NCBI GenBank assembly: GCA_038521625.1
Contig: JBCBKP010000002.1
Coordinates: forward strand, 124,001-188,000
DNA from: JBCBKP01 sp038521625
GTDB taxonomy: Bacteria; Planctomycetota; Phycisphaerae; Phycisphaerales; UBA1924
Length of the DNA: 64,000 nt
Reading direction: 5' to 3'
Shown here piece after piece: positions 1 to 7,978 of the stretch (position 1 is its first letter; each line of letters opens with the position of its first letter). The position numbers and the translations under genes are program-made. The notes beneath the pieces were generated by a model that was not told where the DNA came from, searched no databases, and worked only from the letters and a program-made list of their open reading frames with translations.

Positions 1-2
1 CC

Positions 3-740
3 GAGCGCGAGTTGCTCGGCCTCCGCGGCCGCGACGGCGTGTTCGCGGAGCGCGTCGCGATCGAAACGTCCCATCTGATCCCAGTGCCCGACGCGATTGA
101 CGACGACGCGGCGGTCTTCGCGCTCCCGCTCGCCGCGGCGGTCCACGCCTCCAGGGTCGTGCGCCTGGAGGGCAAGAGCTTCGTCACGGTCCTGGGGGAC
201 AACCTGAGCGCGCTGCTCTGCGCCCAGGTGATGACGGCGCTCAACGCCACGGTCCGCCTGCTCGGCTCGGATCCGGCTCGGATGGCGGTCGCGGAGAAGT
301 GGGGGATCCGGAACCGGCCGGTGGAGGAGGTCGGCCTCCGCGCCGACCAGGACGTCGTGATCGACTGCACGGGCGCCCGCGAGTCAGTCGCCCTCGCGAT
401 GGGGCTCGCGCGTCCGCGGGGCAAGGTCGTCCTCCGGACCCCCGCAACCCCGCTGCCCAGGCCGATCGACGAGCCCACGCGGAACGCCGGCGACTTTCTC
501 CGATCGATGACTCCTGGCGATCCGCCGCTCGGCGGGCCCGACCTGACGGTCGCGATCCGCAAGGAACTCGAGCTCGTCGGGGCCCGGCACGCGAGCATCG
601 CCGATGGCGTCGAGGCGCTGGCCTCCGGCGAGATCCGGCTCTCGGGGCTGATCACCAAGCGGGCCAAGTTCGAGGACGCGGTGTCCGCGTTCCGGGCCGC
701 CGGCTATCCAGACCAGCTCCAGGTCGTCATCGAGCCCTAG
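3..740 (+). CDS. MDR-family (zinc-type) dehydrogenase, C-terminal part; 5' end outside window
   Basis: The reading frame is already open at the left edge, so the gene is truncated by the window. The visible ~245 residues begin in the end of the catalytic domain of medium-chain dehydrogenases (GRDGVFAE, then PDAIDDDAAVFALPLAAA), followed by a Rossmann segment whose glycine motif is degenerate (VLGDNLSALLCAQ) and a typical second half (DVVIDCTGA ... GKVVLRTPA). The C-terminus (GLITKRAKFEDAVSAFRAA) is the usual MDR ending. The zinc-binding residues would lie upstream and are not visible, so zinc dependence and substrate cannot be judged. The fold is clear; the specific reaction is unknown. Confidence 0.75.
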   Translation, partial: ERELLGLRGRDGVFAERVAIETSHLIPVPDAIDDDAAVFALPLAAAVHASRVVRLEGKSFVTVLGDNLSALLCAQVMTALNATVRLLGSDPARMAVAEKWGIRNRPVEEVGLRADQDVVIDCTGARESVALAMGLARPRGKVVLRTPATPLPRPIDEPTRNAGDFLRSMTPGDPPLGGPDLTVAIRKELELVGARHASIADGVEALASGEIRLSGLITKRAKFEDAVSAFRAAGYPDQLQVVIEP

Positions 741-822
741 TTCACGCAATACCACAGCACCGGATCGGAAGCAGCCGATAGCATCAGTGCGGAAGCGAAG
801 CCGCGCACAGGGGGATGCCGAC

Positions 823-1449
823 ATGAGCGACGAGTTTGATCAGCCGAAGAGCGGGAACACCATGGGCCTCGTCGGCTTCATCCTCGCCATCCTCGGCGTC
901 TTTACGGGTGGATGCTTCTCACTCGTTGCCCTCCCCTTCTCGATCGTCGGCCTGGGACGCGAGCCGAAGGGTCTCGCCATCGCAGGCCTCGTCATCTCGC
1001 TCATCGGCCTCGCGGGATGGATCATCGGCTCGGTTGTCTTCGGCATCGGGCTCGTCATCGCAATACTCGCCATCATCGCCGGAGCGATCGCGGTCGCCGT
1101 GATCTTCTCACAGCTCGACCCCAACCTCGCTGACGCCTACGACGCCCTCGCGGTCCATTACCAGGACAACGGTGCCTTCCCGGCGTCACTTGCCGAGCTT
1201 CCCGCTGGCACCACGACCACCGACCGGTACAGCCAGCCGCTCGTTTATTCGGGCTCGCTCAACAGCTACACCCTTCAGTCCATTGGCGAGGATGGCGTCG
1301 CGGACAATGACGATGACACCATCGTGACCGTCACAGTCGAGACCGGCAGCTACACGGTCAGCCTCGATGGACCCGGCGGACTCGAGATCAGCGAGATCAC
1401 GATCGGCGGGCAGATCGAGCCGATCGGCGACGGTGCGGGACAGCCCTAG
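823..1449 (+). CDS. DUF4190-like membrane protein with GspG-like C-terminal domain
   Basis: 208 residues starting at ATG 823, preceded by AGGGGG at 809-814; an in-frame GTG at 787 is an alternative. After a short polar N-terminus, residues ~14-70 form Gly/Ala-rich hydrophobic hairpins (GLVGFILAILGVFTGGCFSLVALPFSIVG is the DUF4190 style), followed by another membrane segment (~73-95). The remaining ~115 residues look exported and resemble the C-terminal half of type II secretion pseudopilins of the GspG kind: a helix with YQDNGAFPASLAEL, then a sheet with YSQPLVYSG and SIGEDGVADNDDDTIV. The usual prepilin peptidase motif is absent, so it is not a normal pseudopilin. Function unknown. Confidence 0.7.
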   Translation: MSDEFDQPKSGNTMGLVGFILAILGVFTGGCFSLVALPFSIVGLGREPKGLAIAGLVISLIGLAGWIIGSVVFGIGLVIAILAIIAGAIAVAVIFSQLDPNLADAYDALAVHYQDNGAFPASLAELPAGTTTTDRYSQPLVYSGSLNSYTLQSIGEDGVADNDDDTIVTVTVETGSYTVSLDGPGGLEISEITIGGQIEPIGDGAGQP

Positions 1450-1628
1450 CCCCGCCGACCATCCGTCCACGCGTCGCAAGGTCGTGACGTGACGTCGCCG
1501 CCCACAAGCCATCTTCGACGAACGGAGCGAGCGCGTGGTCCGCACGCGTCATGCTCGCGATGCGGATCTTCATGTCCGCGAGCGCCTGCGGTTTCTGCTT
1601 CGGCGACGCCCGCTCGCCCGACCGCGCC

Positions 1629-1677
1629 GCGGGCTATGCCCGCAAGCGATTGGCAAGCTCACGCCCGGAGGGCGTGA
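1629..1677 (-). terminator. tandem GC hairpins, possible serA terminator
   Basis: Two perfect hairpins lie in the 237-base gap downstream of the minus-strand gene ending at 1687: an 8-bp stem with a 3-base loop at 1659-1677 (ten bases after that stop codon) and a 6-bp stem with a 3-base loop at 1629-1643. Neither has a good T-tract, so rho-independent termination is only a guess. I see no gene in 1450-1686. Confidence 0.4.
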
Positions 1678-1686
1678 CTCAAACAC

Positions 1687-2937
1687 TCACCAGAGCACCC
1701 GCGTGCGGATCGTCCCCTCGATCGCATCCATCCGGGCGCGGAGCTGCTCGCCGTCGCTGGGCGCCACGTCGAGCACCGCGTAGCCGATCTCGCCGTCGGT
1801 CCGCAGCGTCTGGCTCGCGACGTTCACGCCCAGGTCGCTGACGGCGTTGTTGATCTTGCTGAGCACGCCGGGCACGTTGCGGTGGAAGTGCAGGATCCGG
1901 TGCGGCCGCTCGTCCGTCCCCGGGGCGACCATCCCGCGCTGCGGCGGCGGCTCGACCTCCGGCACGTTCACCGCCCCGGTGGTCGCGCCGGCGTTGACGA
2001 ACCGGAGCAGCTTGTTGCCGACCTCCTCGGCGATACTCGCCTGGGCCTCCTGCGTGCTGCCCGCGATGTGCGGGGTCAGGATGACATTCTCGAGCCCGAC
2101 CAGCGGGCCCCGGAAGGCCGCCTCGCGCGAGGACGGCTCCTCGGGGAAGACGTCGATCGCCGCGCCGCCGAGACGCCCGCGTCTGAGCGCATCGGCCAGA
2201 GCCGCCAGGTCGACGACGCTCCCGCGCGCGTTGTTGATCAGGTGGCCGCCGGGCTTCATATTCTCGATCTCGGCGGCGCCGATCAGGCCGCTCGTCCCGT
2301 CAGTCGCGGGCACGTGCAGGGTGACCACGTCGCTCTCGCGCAGGAGCTCGTCGAGCGACCCCGTCTGGCGCGCGTTGCCGAGCGGCAGCTTGGGGATCAC
2401 GTCGTAGAACAGCACGCGGAGGCCCATCGATTCGGCGAGCACGCTCACCTGCGCCCCGATGTGCCCGTAGCCGACGATCCCGAGCGTGCGGCCTCGCACC
2501 TCGTGCGCCCCGCTCGCGCTCTTGACCCAGCGTCCCGCGTGCATCTGGCTGCTCCGCTCGAACGCGCGCCGGTGCAGCATCACGACCTCGGCGACGGTCA
2601 GCTCGGCCACGCTCCGCGTGTTGCTGAACGGGGCATTGAACACGGGCACCCCGGCGCCCGCGGCGGAGACCAGGTCCACCTGGTTCGTCCCGATGCAGAA
2701 GCAGCCGACCGCGAGAAGGCGGCGGGCCGCGCCGAGGGCCTCTCCGACCAGCCGCGTCTTCGATCGGATCCCGATGACGTGGGCGGAGGCGATCAGCGCC
2801 GCGAGCTCGGCCGGGTCGGCCGCCCCGCTGTGCCGGCTGACCCGGAAGCCCTCGCGCTCGAACAACGCCGCGGCGTTGTCGTGGATCCCCTCGAGCAGCA
2901 CGACCTCGATCTTGTCCTTGGGGAACGACGTCTTCAT
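1687..2937 (-). CDS. serA: D-3-phosphoglycerate dehydrogenase
   Basis: 416 residues, close to the ~410 of the E. coli-type enzyme. It oxidises 3-phosphoglycerate to 3-phosphohydroxypyruvate with NAD, the first step of serine synthesis in the cytoplasm. Visible: N-terminal substrate domain, NAD Rossmann motif GYGHIGAQV (~156-164), catalytic Arg region (NNARGSVVD), Glu in PEEPSS and catalytic His in LTPHIAGST, then a C-terminal ACT domain (~340-416; HRILHFHRNVPGVLSKIN), the usual serine feedback site. The ATG overlaps the stop of the upstream uppP gene by ATGA, so the two are probably coupled. glyA, the serine-consuming step, lies at 11 kb but in a separate unit. Confidence 0.93.
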   Translation of the reverse strand: MKTSFPKDKIEVVLLEGIHDNAAALFEREGFRVSRHSGAADPAELAALIASAHVIGIRSKTRLVGEALGAARRLLAVGCFCIGTNQVDLVSAAGAGVPVFNAPFSNTRSVAELTVAEVVMLHRRAFERSSQMHAGRWVKSASGAHEVRGRTLGIVGYGHIGAQVSVLAESMGLRVLFYDVIPKLPLGNARQTGSLDELLRESDVVTLHVPATDGTSGLIGAAEIENMKPGGHLINNARGSVVDLAALADALRRGRLGGAAIDVFPEEPSSREAAFRGPLVGLENVILTPHIAGSTQEAQASIAEEVGNKLLRFVNAGATTGAVNVPEVEPPPQRGMVAPGTDERPHRILHFHRNVPGVLSKINNAVSDLGVNVASQTLRTDGEIGYAVLDVAPSDGEQLRARMDAIEGTIRTRVLW

Positions 2938-3917
2938 TCGATCACGCCCTCGGTCTCCTGCGGACCGTCATCCTGGGGCGCGGGACCGATCTGGAGCTGG
3001 CCCGTCGCGATCATCCCGCCCAGCACAGCGCAGAGGCCGAGCCGGTACCAGCCGAAGGCCGCCAGCCCGTGGCGTGTCAGGAAGCCGACCAGCCATTTCA
3101 CGGCGATCGCGGCGCTCACGGTCGCCACGAGCACACCGATCGCGATCGGCGCCACGCCGAGCATCTCGAACAGCCCGGGGCCCTCGCCGGTCTCGGTCTT
3201 GTAGAGCTTGAACACGGTGGCGCCGCCCAGGGTGGGCAGGCCGAGCAGGAAGCTGAACTCCGCCGCCTGACGCGGGCGCAGGCCGACGAGCACGCCGCCG
3301 GTGATCGTCATCATGCTCCGGCTCGTGCCCGGCCACATCGCCACCGCCTGCAGCAGACCGACCACGAGCGCCGATCGGAACGACAGATTGGTGATGTCCT
3401 TCCCGTGGTCGATCGGATGGCCCGCCTCTTCGGCGGCGCGGTCCTCCTGACGCATCGGGCGGACCTTCCACCGGTCGAGCACCATCATGTAGACCCCGCC
3501 GAGTGCGAGCGCCGCCAGCACCGGGCCCGGGTGGAACAGCTTGGCCTCGATGAAGTCGTTCAGCGGCACGCCGAGAATCGCCGCCGGCAGGAACGCGACG
3601 ACCAGCAGCGCGAACAGACGCAGGCCCGCCCGGTCCTTGCCGAGCAGGCCGCGGATCATCTGCAAGACCCGCTCTCGGTACAGGCCCAGCACCGCGAGGA
3701 TCGCGCCGCCCTGCACCACGATGTTGAACGCGTCGACCGACGGCTTGACCGCCGGGTCCTCGTCGAGACCGAGCAGGGAGGCGGTAAGGATCAGGTGCCC
3801 GGTTGAGCTGATCGGCAGGTACTCGGTGATCCCCTCGACGAGCCCGAGGATCGCCGCCTGCCACCACGACATCGCCCCGGAGGAGGCGGCCGCCACGATG
3901 TCCGTCCCGATTGCCAA
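2934..3917 (-). CDS. uppP: undecaprenyl-diphosphatase (UppP/BacA family)
   Basis: Integral membrane phosphatase that converts undecaprenyl diphosphate to the monophosphate, recycling the lipid carrier for cell-wall precursors. The two family signatures are present: EGITEYLPISSTGH near the N-terminus and MWPGTSRS in the second half, with about eight hydrophobic segments between. The start is chosen as TTG 3917 because GGGAGAA (3922-3928 on the minus strand) lies four bases upstream; ATG 3872 (MSWWQAAILG) is an alternative matching the usual family start. At 327 residues it is longer than the common ~270, partly from a polar insert around PMRQEDRAAEEAGHP. It overlaps serA by four bases. Confidence 0.9.
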   Translation of the reverse strand: MAIGTDIVAAASSGAMSWWQAAILGLVEGITEYLPISSTGHLILTASLLGLDEDPAVKPSVDAFNIVVQGGAILAVLGLYRERVLQMIRGLLGKDRAGLRLFALLVVAFLPAAILGVPLNDFIEAKLFHPGPVLAALALGGVYMMVLDRWKVRPMRQEDRAAEEAGHPIDHGKDITNLSFRSALVVGLLQAVAMWPGTSRSMMTITGGVLVGLRPRQAAEFSFLLGLPTLGGATVFKLYKTETGEGPGLFEMLGVAPIAIGVLVATVSAAIAVKWLVGFLTRHGLAAFGWYRLGLCAVLGGMIATGQLQIGPAPQDDGPQETEGVIE

Positions 3918-3950
3918 GCCGTTCTCCCGAGCGCCGCGAGCGAGCGGGCG

Positions 3951-3960
3951 AGTGTAGTGT
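3951..3960. promoter_or_regulatory. overlapping divergent -10 elements (uppP-serA / SPOUT methyltransferase)
   Basis: AGTGTAGTGT holds TAGTGT on the plus strand (3955-3960, nine bases before GTG 3970) and TACACT on the minus strand (3951-3956, 33 bases before TTG 3917). The two hexamers share two bases, so one open complex could serve either direction. Assignment is from pattern and position only. Confidence 0.4.
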
Positions 3961-3969
3961 CCGACCGGC

Positions 3970-4878
3970 GTGGCAACGTCCCGGATCACAACGCTCGACG
4001 ACCCGGCCCTCGCCCCGTTCAGGGCTCAGAAGGAACAGTGGCTCCGCGCGCGGCACCGCCCCGACGCCGAGACCTACACGACCCGCACCGGGCTCCCCCC
4101 CGACCTCCCCGGCGACCTGTTCATCGCCGAGGGGATCGAGCTCCTGGGCCGGCTGATCCAGAGCCCGCACGAGGTCCACGCGGTGCTCGTCGCCGACAAC
4201 CGGCTCGAAGCGGTCCGCCCGCTGATCGGTCGGCTCCATCCGTCGGTCCCGATCCACCTGGGCACTCGGGAGCAGCTCGGATCGATCGTCGGGTTCGACC
4301 TGCACCGCGGCGTGCTCGCCTGCGGCCGGCGGGGTCGCCCGCCAACCGTGGACGAGCTGATCGAGTCGCATGACACGCTGGTGATGCTCGAAGACCTCAC
4401 CAACCACGACAACGTCGGCTCGATCTTCCGCTCGATCCGGGCCCTCGCGGGCGACGCGAATCCGGGCGTGCTCTGCAGCCCGCGCTGCTGCGACCCGCTG
4501 TACCGCAAGTCGCTCCGGGTCTCGATGGGCCAGGCCCTCTTCGTTCCGTTCGCCACCGCCGACGACTGGCCCGCGACGATCGAGCGCGTGGCGCGCGACC
4601 GGGCGCTCTTGGCGCTCGACCCTGGGGACGGATCGGTCCCCATCCGGGACGCCGCGGGACGTGCACACGAGGGGTCTCCCCCGCGCCGACGGGTCGCGAT
4701 CCTGGTCGGCACCGAGGGACCCGGCCTCGACGAGAGAACCAAGAAACTCGTCAGATCGGCCGGCGGCCGGCTCGCCCGCATCGAGATCGACGATCGCGCG
4801 GACTCGCTCAACGTCTCCACCGCCGCCGCCATCGCCTTGCACGAGATCCGCGTGGCCCGCGCCGCGGGAATCCGTTGA
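3970..4878 (+). CDS. SPOUT-family RNA 2'-O-methyltransferase (TrmH/RlmB-like)
   Basis: 302 residues from GTG 3970. The C-terminal SPOUT fold shows the three SAM-binding motifs: NHDNVGSIFRS (~146-156), ILVGTEGPGLDE (~243-254) and SLNVSTAAAIALHE (~278-291). The N-terminal ~120 residues form a substrate-binding domain (LFIAEGIELLGRLIQS is typical of this group). Such enzymes methylate ribose 2'-OH in tRNA or 23S rRNA; the target here cannot be read from sequence. The gene has no Shine-Dalgarno and sits nine bases after a TAGTGT hexamer. A second SPOUT enzyme follows at 6079. Confidence 0.85.
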   Translation: MATSRITTLDDPALAPFRAQKEQWLRARHRPDAETYTTRTGLPPDLPGDLFIAEGIELLGRLIQSPHEVHAVLVADNRLEAVRPLIGRLHPSVPIHLGTREQLGSIVGFDLHRGVLACGRRGRPPTVDELIESHDTLVMLEDLTNHDNVGSIFRSIRALAGDANPGVLCSPRCCDPLYRKSLRVSMGQALFVPFATADDWPATIERVARDRALLALDPGDGSVPIRDAAGRAHEGSPPRRRVAILVGTEGPGLDERTKKLVRSAGGRLARIEIDDRADSLNVSTAAAIALHEIRVARAAGIR

Positions 4879-4934
4879 ACCGGGCGAGGCCCTCCCGGTA
4901 CGCTCTTTACGGATTTGTGACGAAGGAGACCTCC

Positions 4935-6059
4935 GTGCCGACCCGACGCCTCACCGCCCTGACGATCCTCGGGCTTTCCTCCGCCCTCGCCGCCGCCGGC
5001 GAGCCCGACCCCTACAAGCGCGAGGCCCGCGGTCAGCGCCTCATCGAGCTCCGCAAGCTCGAGTGCCAGGCCTGCGATCTCGAGGCGCTCACGCGGGCCC
5101 AGACGTTCAACGGCGAGATCACGGCCGAGGCCCTCGAGGGCAAGGTCGTCGTGCTGGTCCGCTGGAGCGCCCGCGAGCCGATCAGCCTCGGCGGTCTCCC
5201 GCCACTCCGCCGCCTCGCGCAGCGTTCGGATGACGTCGTCGCGATCGCGATCCACACCGACGAGGCGGACGAGGTGTTCCTCCGCCGCATCGATCGCACC
5301 AACGTCGGCATGCCGATCGTGATCGATCCGGACGCGAGCCTCGCGGCACGCTTCGGACTCGACGACGGCCCGGATTTCGCGATCATCGACCGCGCCGGCA
5401 ACATCCGTATGGCCGACATCGAGGGGCAGCACCTCAGCGCCGCCGTCAACAAGCTCCGCGCCGAATCGGTCGAGCAAGCCCGGGCCGACCTCCAGCGTCG
5501 CATCGCGGTCGCGGAGGCCGAGGCGTCGCGGACGCCCGCCGAGCGGCGCTCGCGCGGCCCCGTCGACGACTCGGACTACATGGGGGCCGACTGGCCCCGC
5601 AAGAACGCCGGGCGCCTGGGCGCCGCCGACTTCCAGGGCCGGGCGGCGCCCGCAGACTTCAACGACGCCAAGTGGCTCCGGTCGAAGCCCAACGACATGG
5701 AGCGGAAGGTGCTGGTGGTCGACTTCTGGGCGACCTGGTGCGGCCCGTGCCACGCGGTCGCCCCGAAGCTCGAGGCCCTGCAGCAGCGATTCCCCGAGCA
5801 ACTCGCGATCGTGGCTCTCAGCGACGACGAGCCCGAGAGCACGGTCCGGAACTTCGTCCGCAGCCGTGGGAAGGACTATGCCTACGCCCACCAGCCGAGC
5901 GGCAAGCTTGCGCGTGCGATGCGGGTGCAGGCCATCCCGCACACCATGGTCGTCAGCACCGATGGTGTCATCCGCTGGCAGGGGAACCCGCACGATCCGG
6001 CGTTCACCCGCGTCGTCCAGCAGGTCATCGAGGCCGACCCGGTCGCCTCCCGGCGATGA
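4935..6059 (+). CDS. secreted protein with two thioredoxin-like domains
   Basis: 374 residues from GTG 4935, chosen because AAGGAG (4923-4928) stands seven bases upstream and a signal peptide begins there (LTALTILGLSSALAAAGEP). The N-terminal domain (~35-155) looks like a thioredoxin/AhpC fold without active cysteines: VVVLVRWSARE occupies the CxxC position. After a charged linker (~165-240) a complete thioredoxin domain follows with FWATWCGPCHAVAPKL and a cis-Pro (QAIPHTMV). It probably acts as a periplasmic or surface disulfide reductase or oxidase. A TACGCT hexamer at 4899-4904 may be its -10. It is unusual for pairing a degenerate with an intact domain. Confidence 0.8.
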   Translation: MPTRRLTALTILGLSSALAAAGEPDPYKREARGQRLIELRKLECQACDLEALTRAQTFNGEITAEALEGKVVVLVRWSAREPISLGGLPPLRRLAQRSDDVVAIAIHTDEADEVFLRRIDRTNVGMPIVIDPDASLAARFGLDDGPDFAIIDRAGNIRMADIEGQHLSAAVNKLRAESVEQARADLQRRIAVAEAEASRTPAERRSRGPVDDSDYMGADWPRKNAGRLGAADFQGRAAPADFNDAKWLRSKPNDMERKVLVVDFWATWCGPCHAVAPKLEALQQRFPEQLAIVALSDDEPESTVRNFVRSRGKDYAYAHQPSGKLARAMRVQAIPHTMVVSTDGVIRWQGNPHDPAFTRVVQQVIEADPVASRR

Positions 6060-6078
6060 TCGGGGCTGGCTCACCGTC

Positions 6079-6597
6079 ATGCCCGACGCCGTGCCAGAGG
6101 TGAAGCCGCCGTTCGCGCATGTCGTCCTGCATCAGCCCGAGATCCCGAACAACACCGGCAACATCGGCCGGACCTGCGTGGCGCTCGGCGTCCCGCTCCA
6201 CCTGATCCACCCGCTCGGGTTCTCCCTCGACGAGAAGGCCGCCCGGCGGGCCGGCCTCGACTACTGGCCGCGGCTCGAACTCCACGAGCACGGGTCCTTG
6301 GAGGCCTACCGCGATCGCGCAGTTCGTTCGGAATTTGTCTTGCTTTCGACGCGAGGCGAACGCTCGCTGTTCGACCTCGAAATCACCTCGGGGACCCACC
6401 TCGTCTTCGGCGGCGAGAGCCGGGGGCTGCCCGATCGGCTGCTCCGAGAGCATCCCGACCGAACCGCCCACCTGCCGATGCGGCGCGGCGAGCGTTCGCT
6501 GAACGTCGCAGCGGTCGCCTGCACGGTGCTCTACGAGGCCCTCCGCCAGGCGATCGCCCGCGGCGAGATCGCCCCAGACGCCGCCGGGAGCTTCTGA
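6079..6597 (+). CDS. trmL: tRNA (cytidine(34)-2'-O)-methyltransferase
   Basis: 172 residues from ATG 6079, a minimal SPOUT enzyme about the size of E. coli TrmL (157). Family motifs are all present: HQPEIPNNTGNIGRTC near the N-terminus, LVFGGESRGLP, and RSLNVAAVACTVLYEAL at the C-terminal knot. TrmL methylates the wobble ribose of tRNA-Leu isoacceptors using SAM. It starts 19 bases after the thioredoxin-like gene and is likely co-transcribed with it. Confidence 0.9.
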   Translation: MPDAVPEVKPPFAHVVLHQPEIPNNTGNIGRTCVALGVPLHLIHPLGFSLDEKAARRAGLDYWPRLELHEHGSLEAYRDRAVRSEFVLLSTRGERSLFDLEITSGTHLVFGGESRGLPDRLLREHPDRTAHLPMRRGERSLNVAAVACTVLYEALRQAIARGEIAPDAAGSF

Positions 6598-6677
6598 GAC
6601 GCGTGCGACGAACCCCACGCGATGTGGACCGCGCGGGGAGTTCCTGTCGGTGGCGCGCCGGCCCTCGATCGAGCGGG

Positions 6678-6683
6678 TACCTT
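6678..6683 (+). promoter_or_regulatory. TACCTT -10 hexamer, leaderless start at 6690
   Basis: TACCTT ends six bases before GTG 6690, with no Shine-Dalgarno between. This supports GTG 6690 as the start of the small lipoprotein gene. Confidence 0.4.
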
Positions 6684-6689
6684 ATCGGT

Positions 6690-6935
6690 GTGTGGAATTC
6701 CGGTTTGGTAGGGCAGCGCAAGGAACACCCGGTCCGCGTGGCGGCGCTGGCGGGATCGGTCGTGCTCGCGTTGTCGCTCGGGGGATGTGCGCGGCCTCTG
6801 TTCCCGTCGAACCAGGACCGGTCGCAGTTCGATCGCTATATGCGGGTGCGTGAGCGGCTCGCCGCTCCATATCTTGAGGATGAGTTCGGAAGGCGACGTC
6901 CGAATCTCCGAGGTCGATTGCTGAGCGGGAGTTAG
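6690..6935 (+). CDS. small lipoprotein, unknown function
   Basis: 81 residues from GTG 6690. A basic n-region (QRKEHPVR) is followed by a hydrophobic stretch and a lipobox (LSLGGC), so the mature protein should be lipidated at that Cys and be only ~50 residues long. The mature part is highly charged (RSQFDRYMRVRERL, DEFGRRRPNLRGR). A later GTG at 6738 would remove the basic n-region and is less likely. I recognise no family. A secreted amidase-like gene follows. Confidence 0.55.
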   Translation: MWNSGLVGQRKEHPVRVAALAGSVVLALSLGGCARPLFPSNQDRSQFDRYMRVRERLAAPYLEDEFGRRRPNLRGRLLSGS

Positions 6936-7054
6936 CCAGACGCTCGCGTGGGCGACGATTTACAACGGACGTGCAAGTGGCCGCGTCCTTTCGTCCGATG
7001 TGGTGGGCATCGGATCGGTTGCCAGGACGGCAACTCGGAAGCGCAGGGGGAAGC

Positions 7055-7750
7055 GTGAAGTCATCGCGAGCAACAGCACGCCGCAGGGACGCCGGCGGAC
7101 GCGGGCGGGCGGGCCGGAACGGCTCGCGTCGCAGCGCGATCGTCTGGGCCTCGCTGGCCGGCTGCATGGCGCTCGGCGCACTTCTGCTCTCCGGTCCCAG
7201 CCGGGCATCCGCCGTCGCGACGGACGGAGCGGTCCGCCCGCTGGCGGCCCAGTTCTCGTCCGTGAGCCTCGACTCGGTCGTCGCGCCCGACGGCGCCCCG
7301 CTCCGGGCGTGGGACACGATCGTGATCCACCACAGCGGCGGGCAGGCCGACACCCCCGGCTCGATCGCCGAGACGCACACCCGCCAGGGTCTCGACTCGA
7401 TCGGCTACCACTTCGTGATCGGCAATGGTCGCCGGATGGACGATGGCGTGCTCCACGTGACCGAGCGGTGGCTCGAGCAGCGGCGGGGCGATCACGTCAT
7501 CGGCGAGGGCGGCGCGGCGCTCAACCCGACCTCGATCGGAATCTGTCTGGCCGGGGACGGCGACCGCTCTCCGTTCACCGAGCGCCAGCTCGGCGTGCTG
7601 GTGCACCTTCTCCGATCGCTCCAGGAGCGGTACGGCATCGCCTCGGAGAACATCGTCACGCACCGCGAGGTCGCCGTGACGTCGAGCCCGGGTCGCTACT
7701 TCCCCGAGGCCCGGGTGCTCGAGGCCCTTCGACGCGACCGGGGCAACTGA
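7055..7750 (+). CDS. N-acetylmuramoyl-L-alanine amidase-fold (PGRP/Amidase_2) protein, third zinc ligand replaced
   Basis: 231 residues from GTG 7055 with AGGGGG four bases upstream; an in-frame GTG at 6971 is less likely. A very basic N-terminus precedes a membrane or signal segment (IVWASLAGCMALGALLLSG, ~28-46). The Amidase_2/PGRP domain (~85-225) contains IVIHHSGG (zinc His, ~92), YHFVIGNG, SIGICLAGDG, and THRE (zinc His, ~203). In PGRPs and T7 lysozyme the third zinc ligand is a Cys shortly after the second His (Asp in AmpD); here the segment reads VTSSPGRYFP, with Ser. The protein may bind peptidoglycan without cleaving it, or recruit another ligand. Confidence 0.8.
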   Translation: MKSSRATARRRDAGGRGRAGRNGSRRSAIVWASLAGCMALGALLLSGPSRASAVATDGAVRPLAAQFSSVSLDSVVAPDGAPLRAWDTIVIHHSGGQADTPGSIAETHTRQGLDSIGYHFVIGNGRRMDDGVLHVTERWLEQRRGDHVIGEGGAALNPTSIGICLAGDGDRSPFTERQLGVLVHLLRSLQERYGIASENIVTHREVAVTSSPGRYFPEARVLEALRRDRGN

Positions 7751-7894
7751 GCGCCCGACGGCCCACGATCCAGAGGTTCCCGGTCTTTACGGGATCGCCG
7801 CCGGATCTTCCTCCCAGATCGTGACGCGGAGCGAGCAACCGCCGGCACATTCGCTGGTAGAAGAGGCGACCGGGCAGCCACAGCGGGTGTGGTG

Positions 7895-7900
7895 TACCAT
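7895..7900 (+). promoter_or_regulatory. TACCAT, possible -10 of the kinase/phosphatase unit
   Basis: A TANNNT hexamer in the 228-base gap before the kinase gene, giving a leader of about 70 bases to ATG 7979. No convincing -35 is seen. The rest of 7751-7978 holds no gene that I can support. Confidence 0.25.
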
Positions 7901-7978
7901 CGCGGCGAGCGGGAGGCCGCGGGCGGGGGACCCCGGGCGTCTCATTCTGGGGTGATCAGCCGGAGCGGCCGCGGGGTC

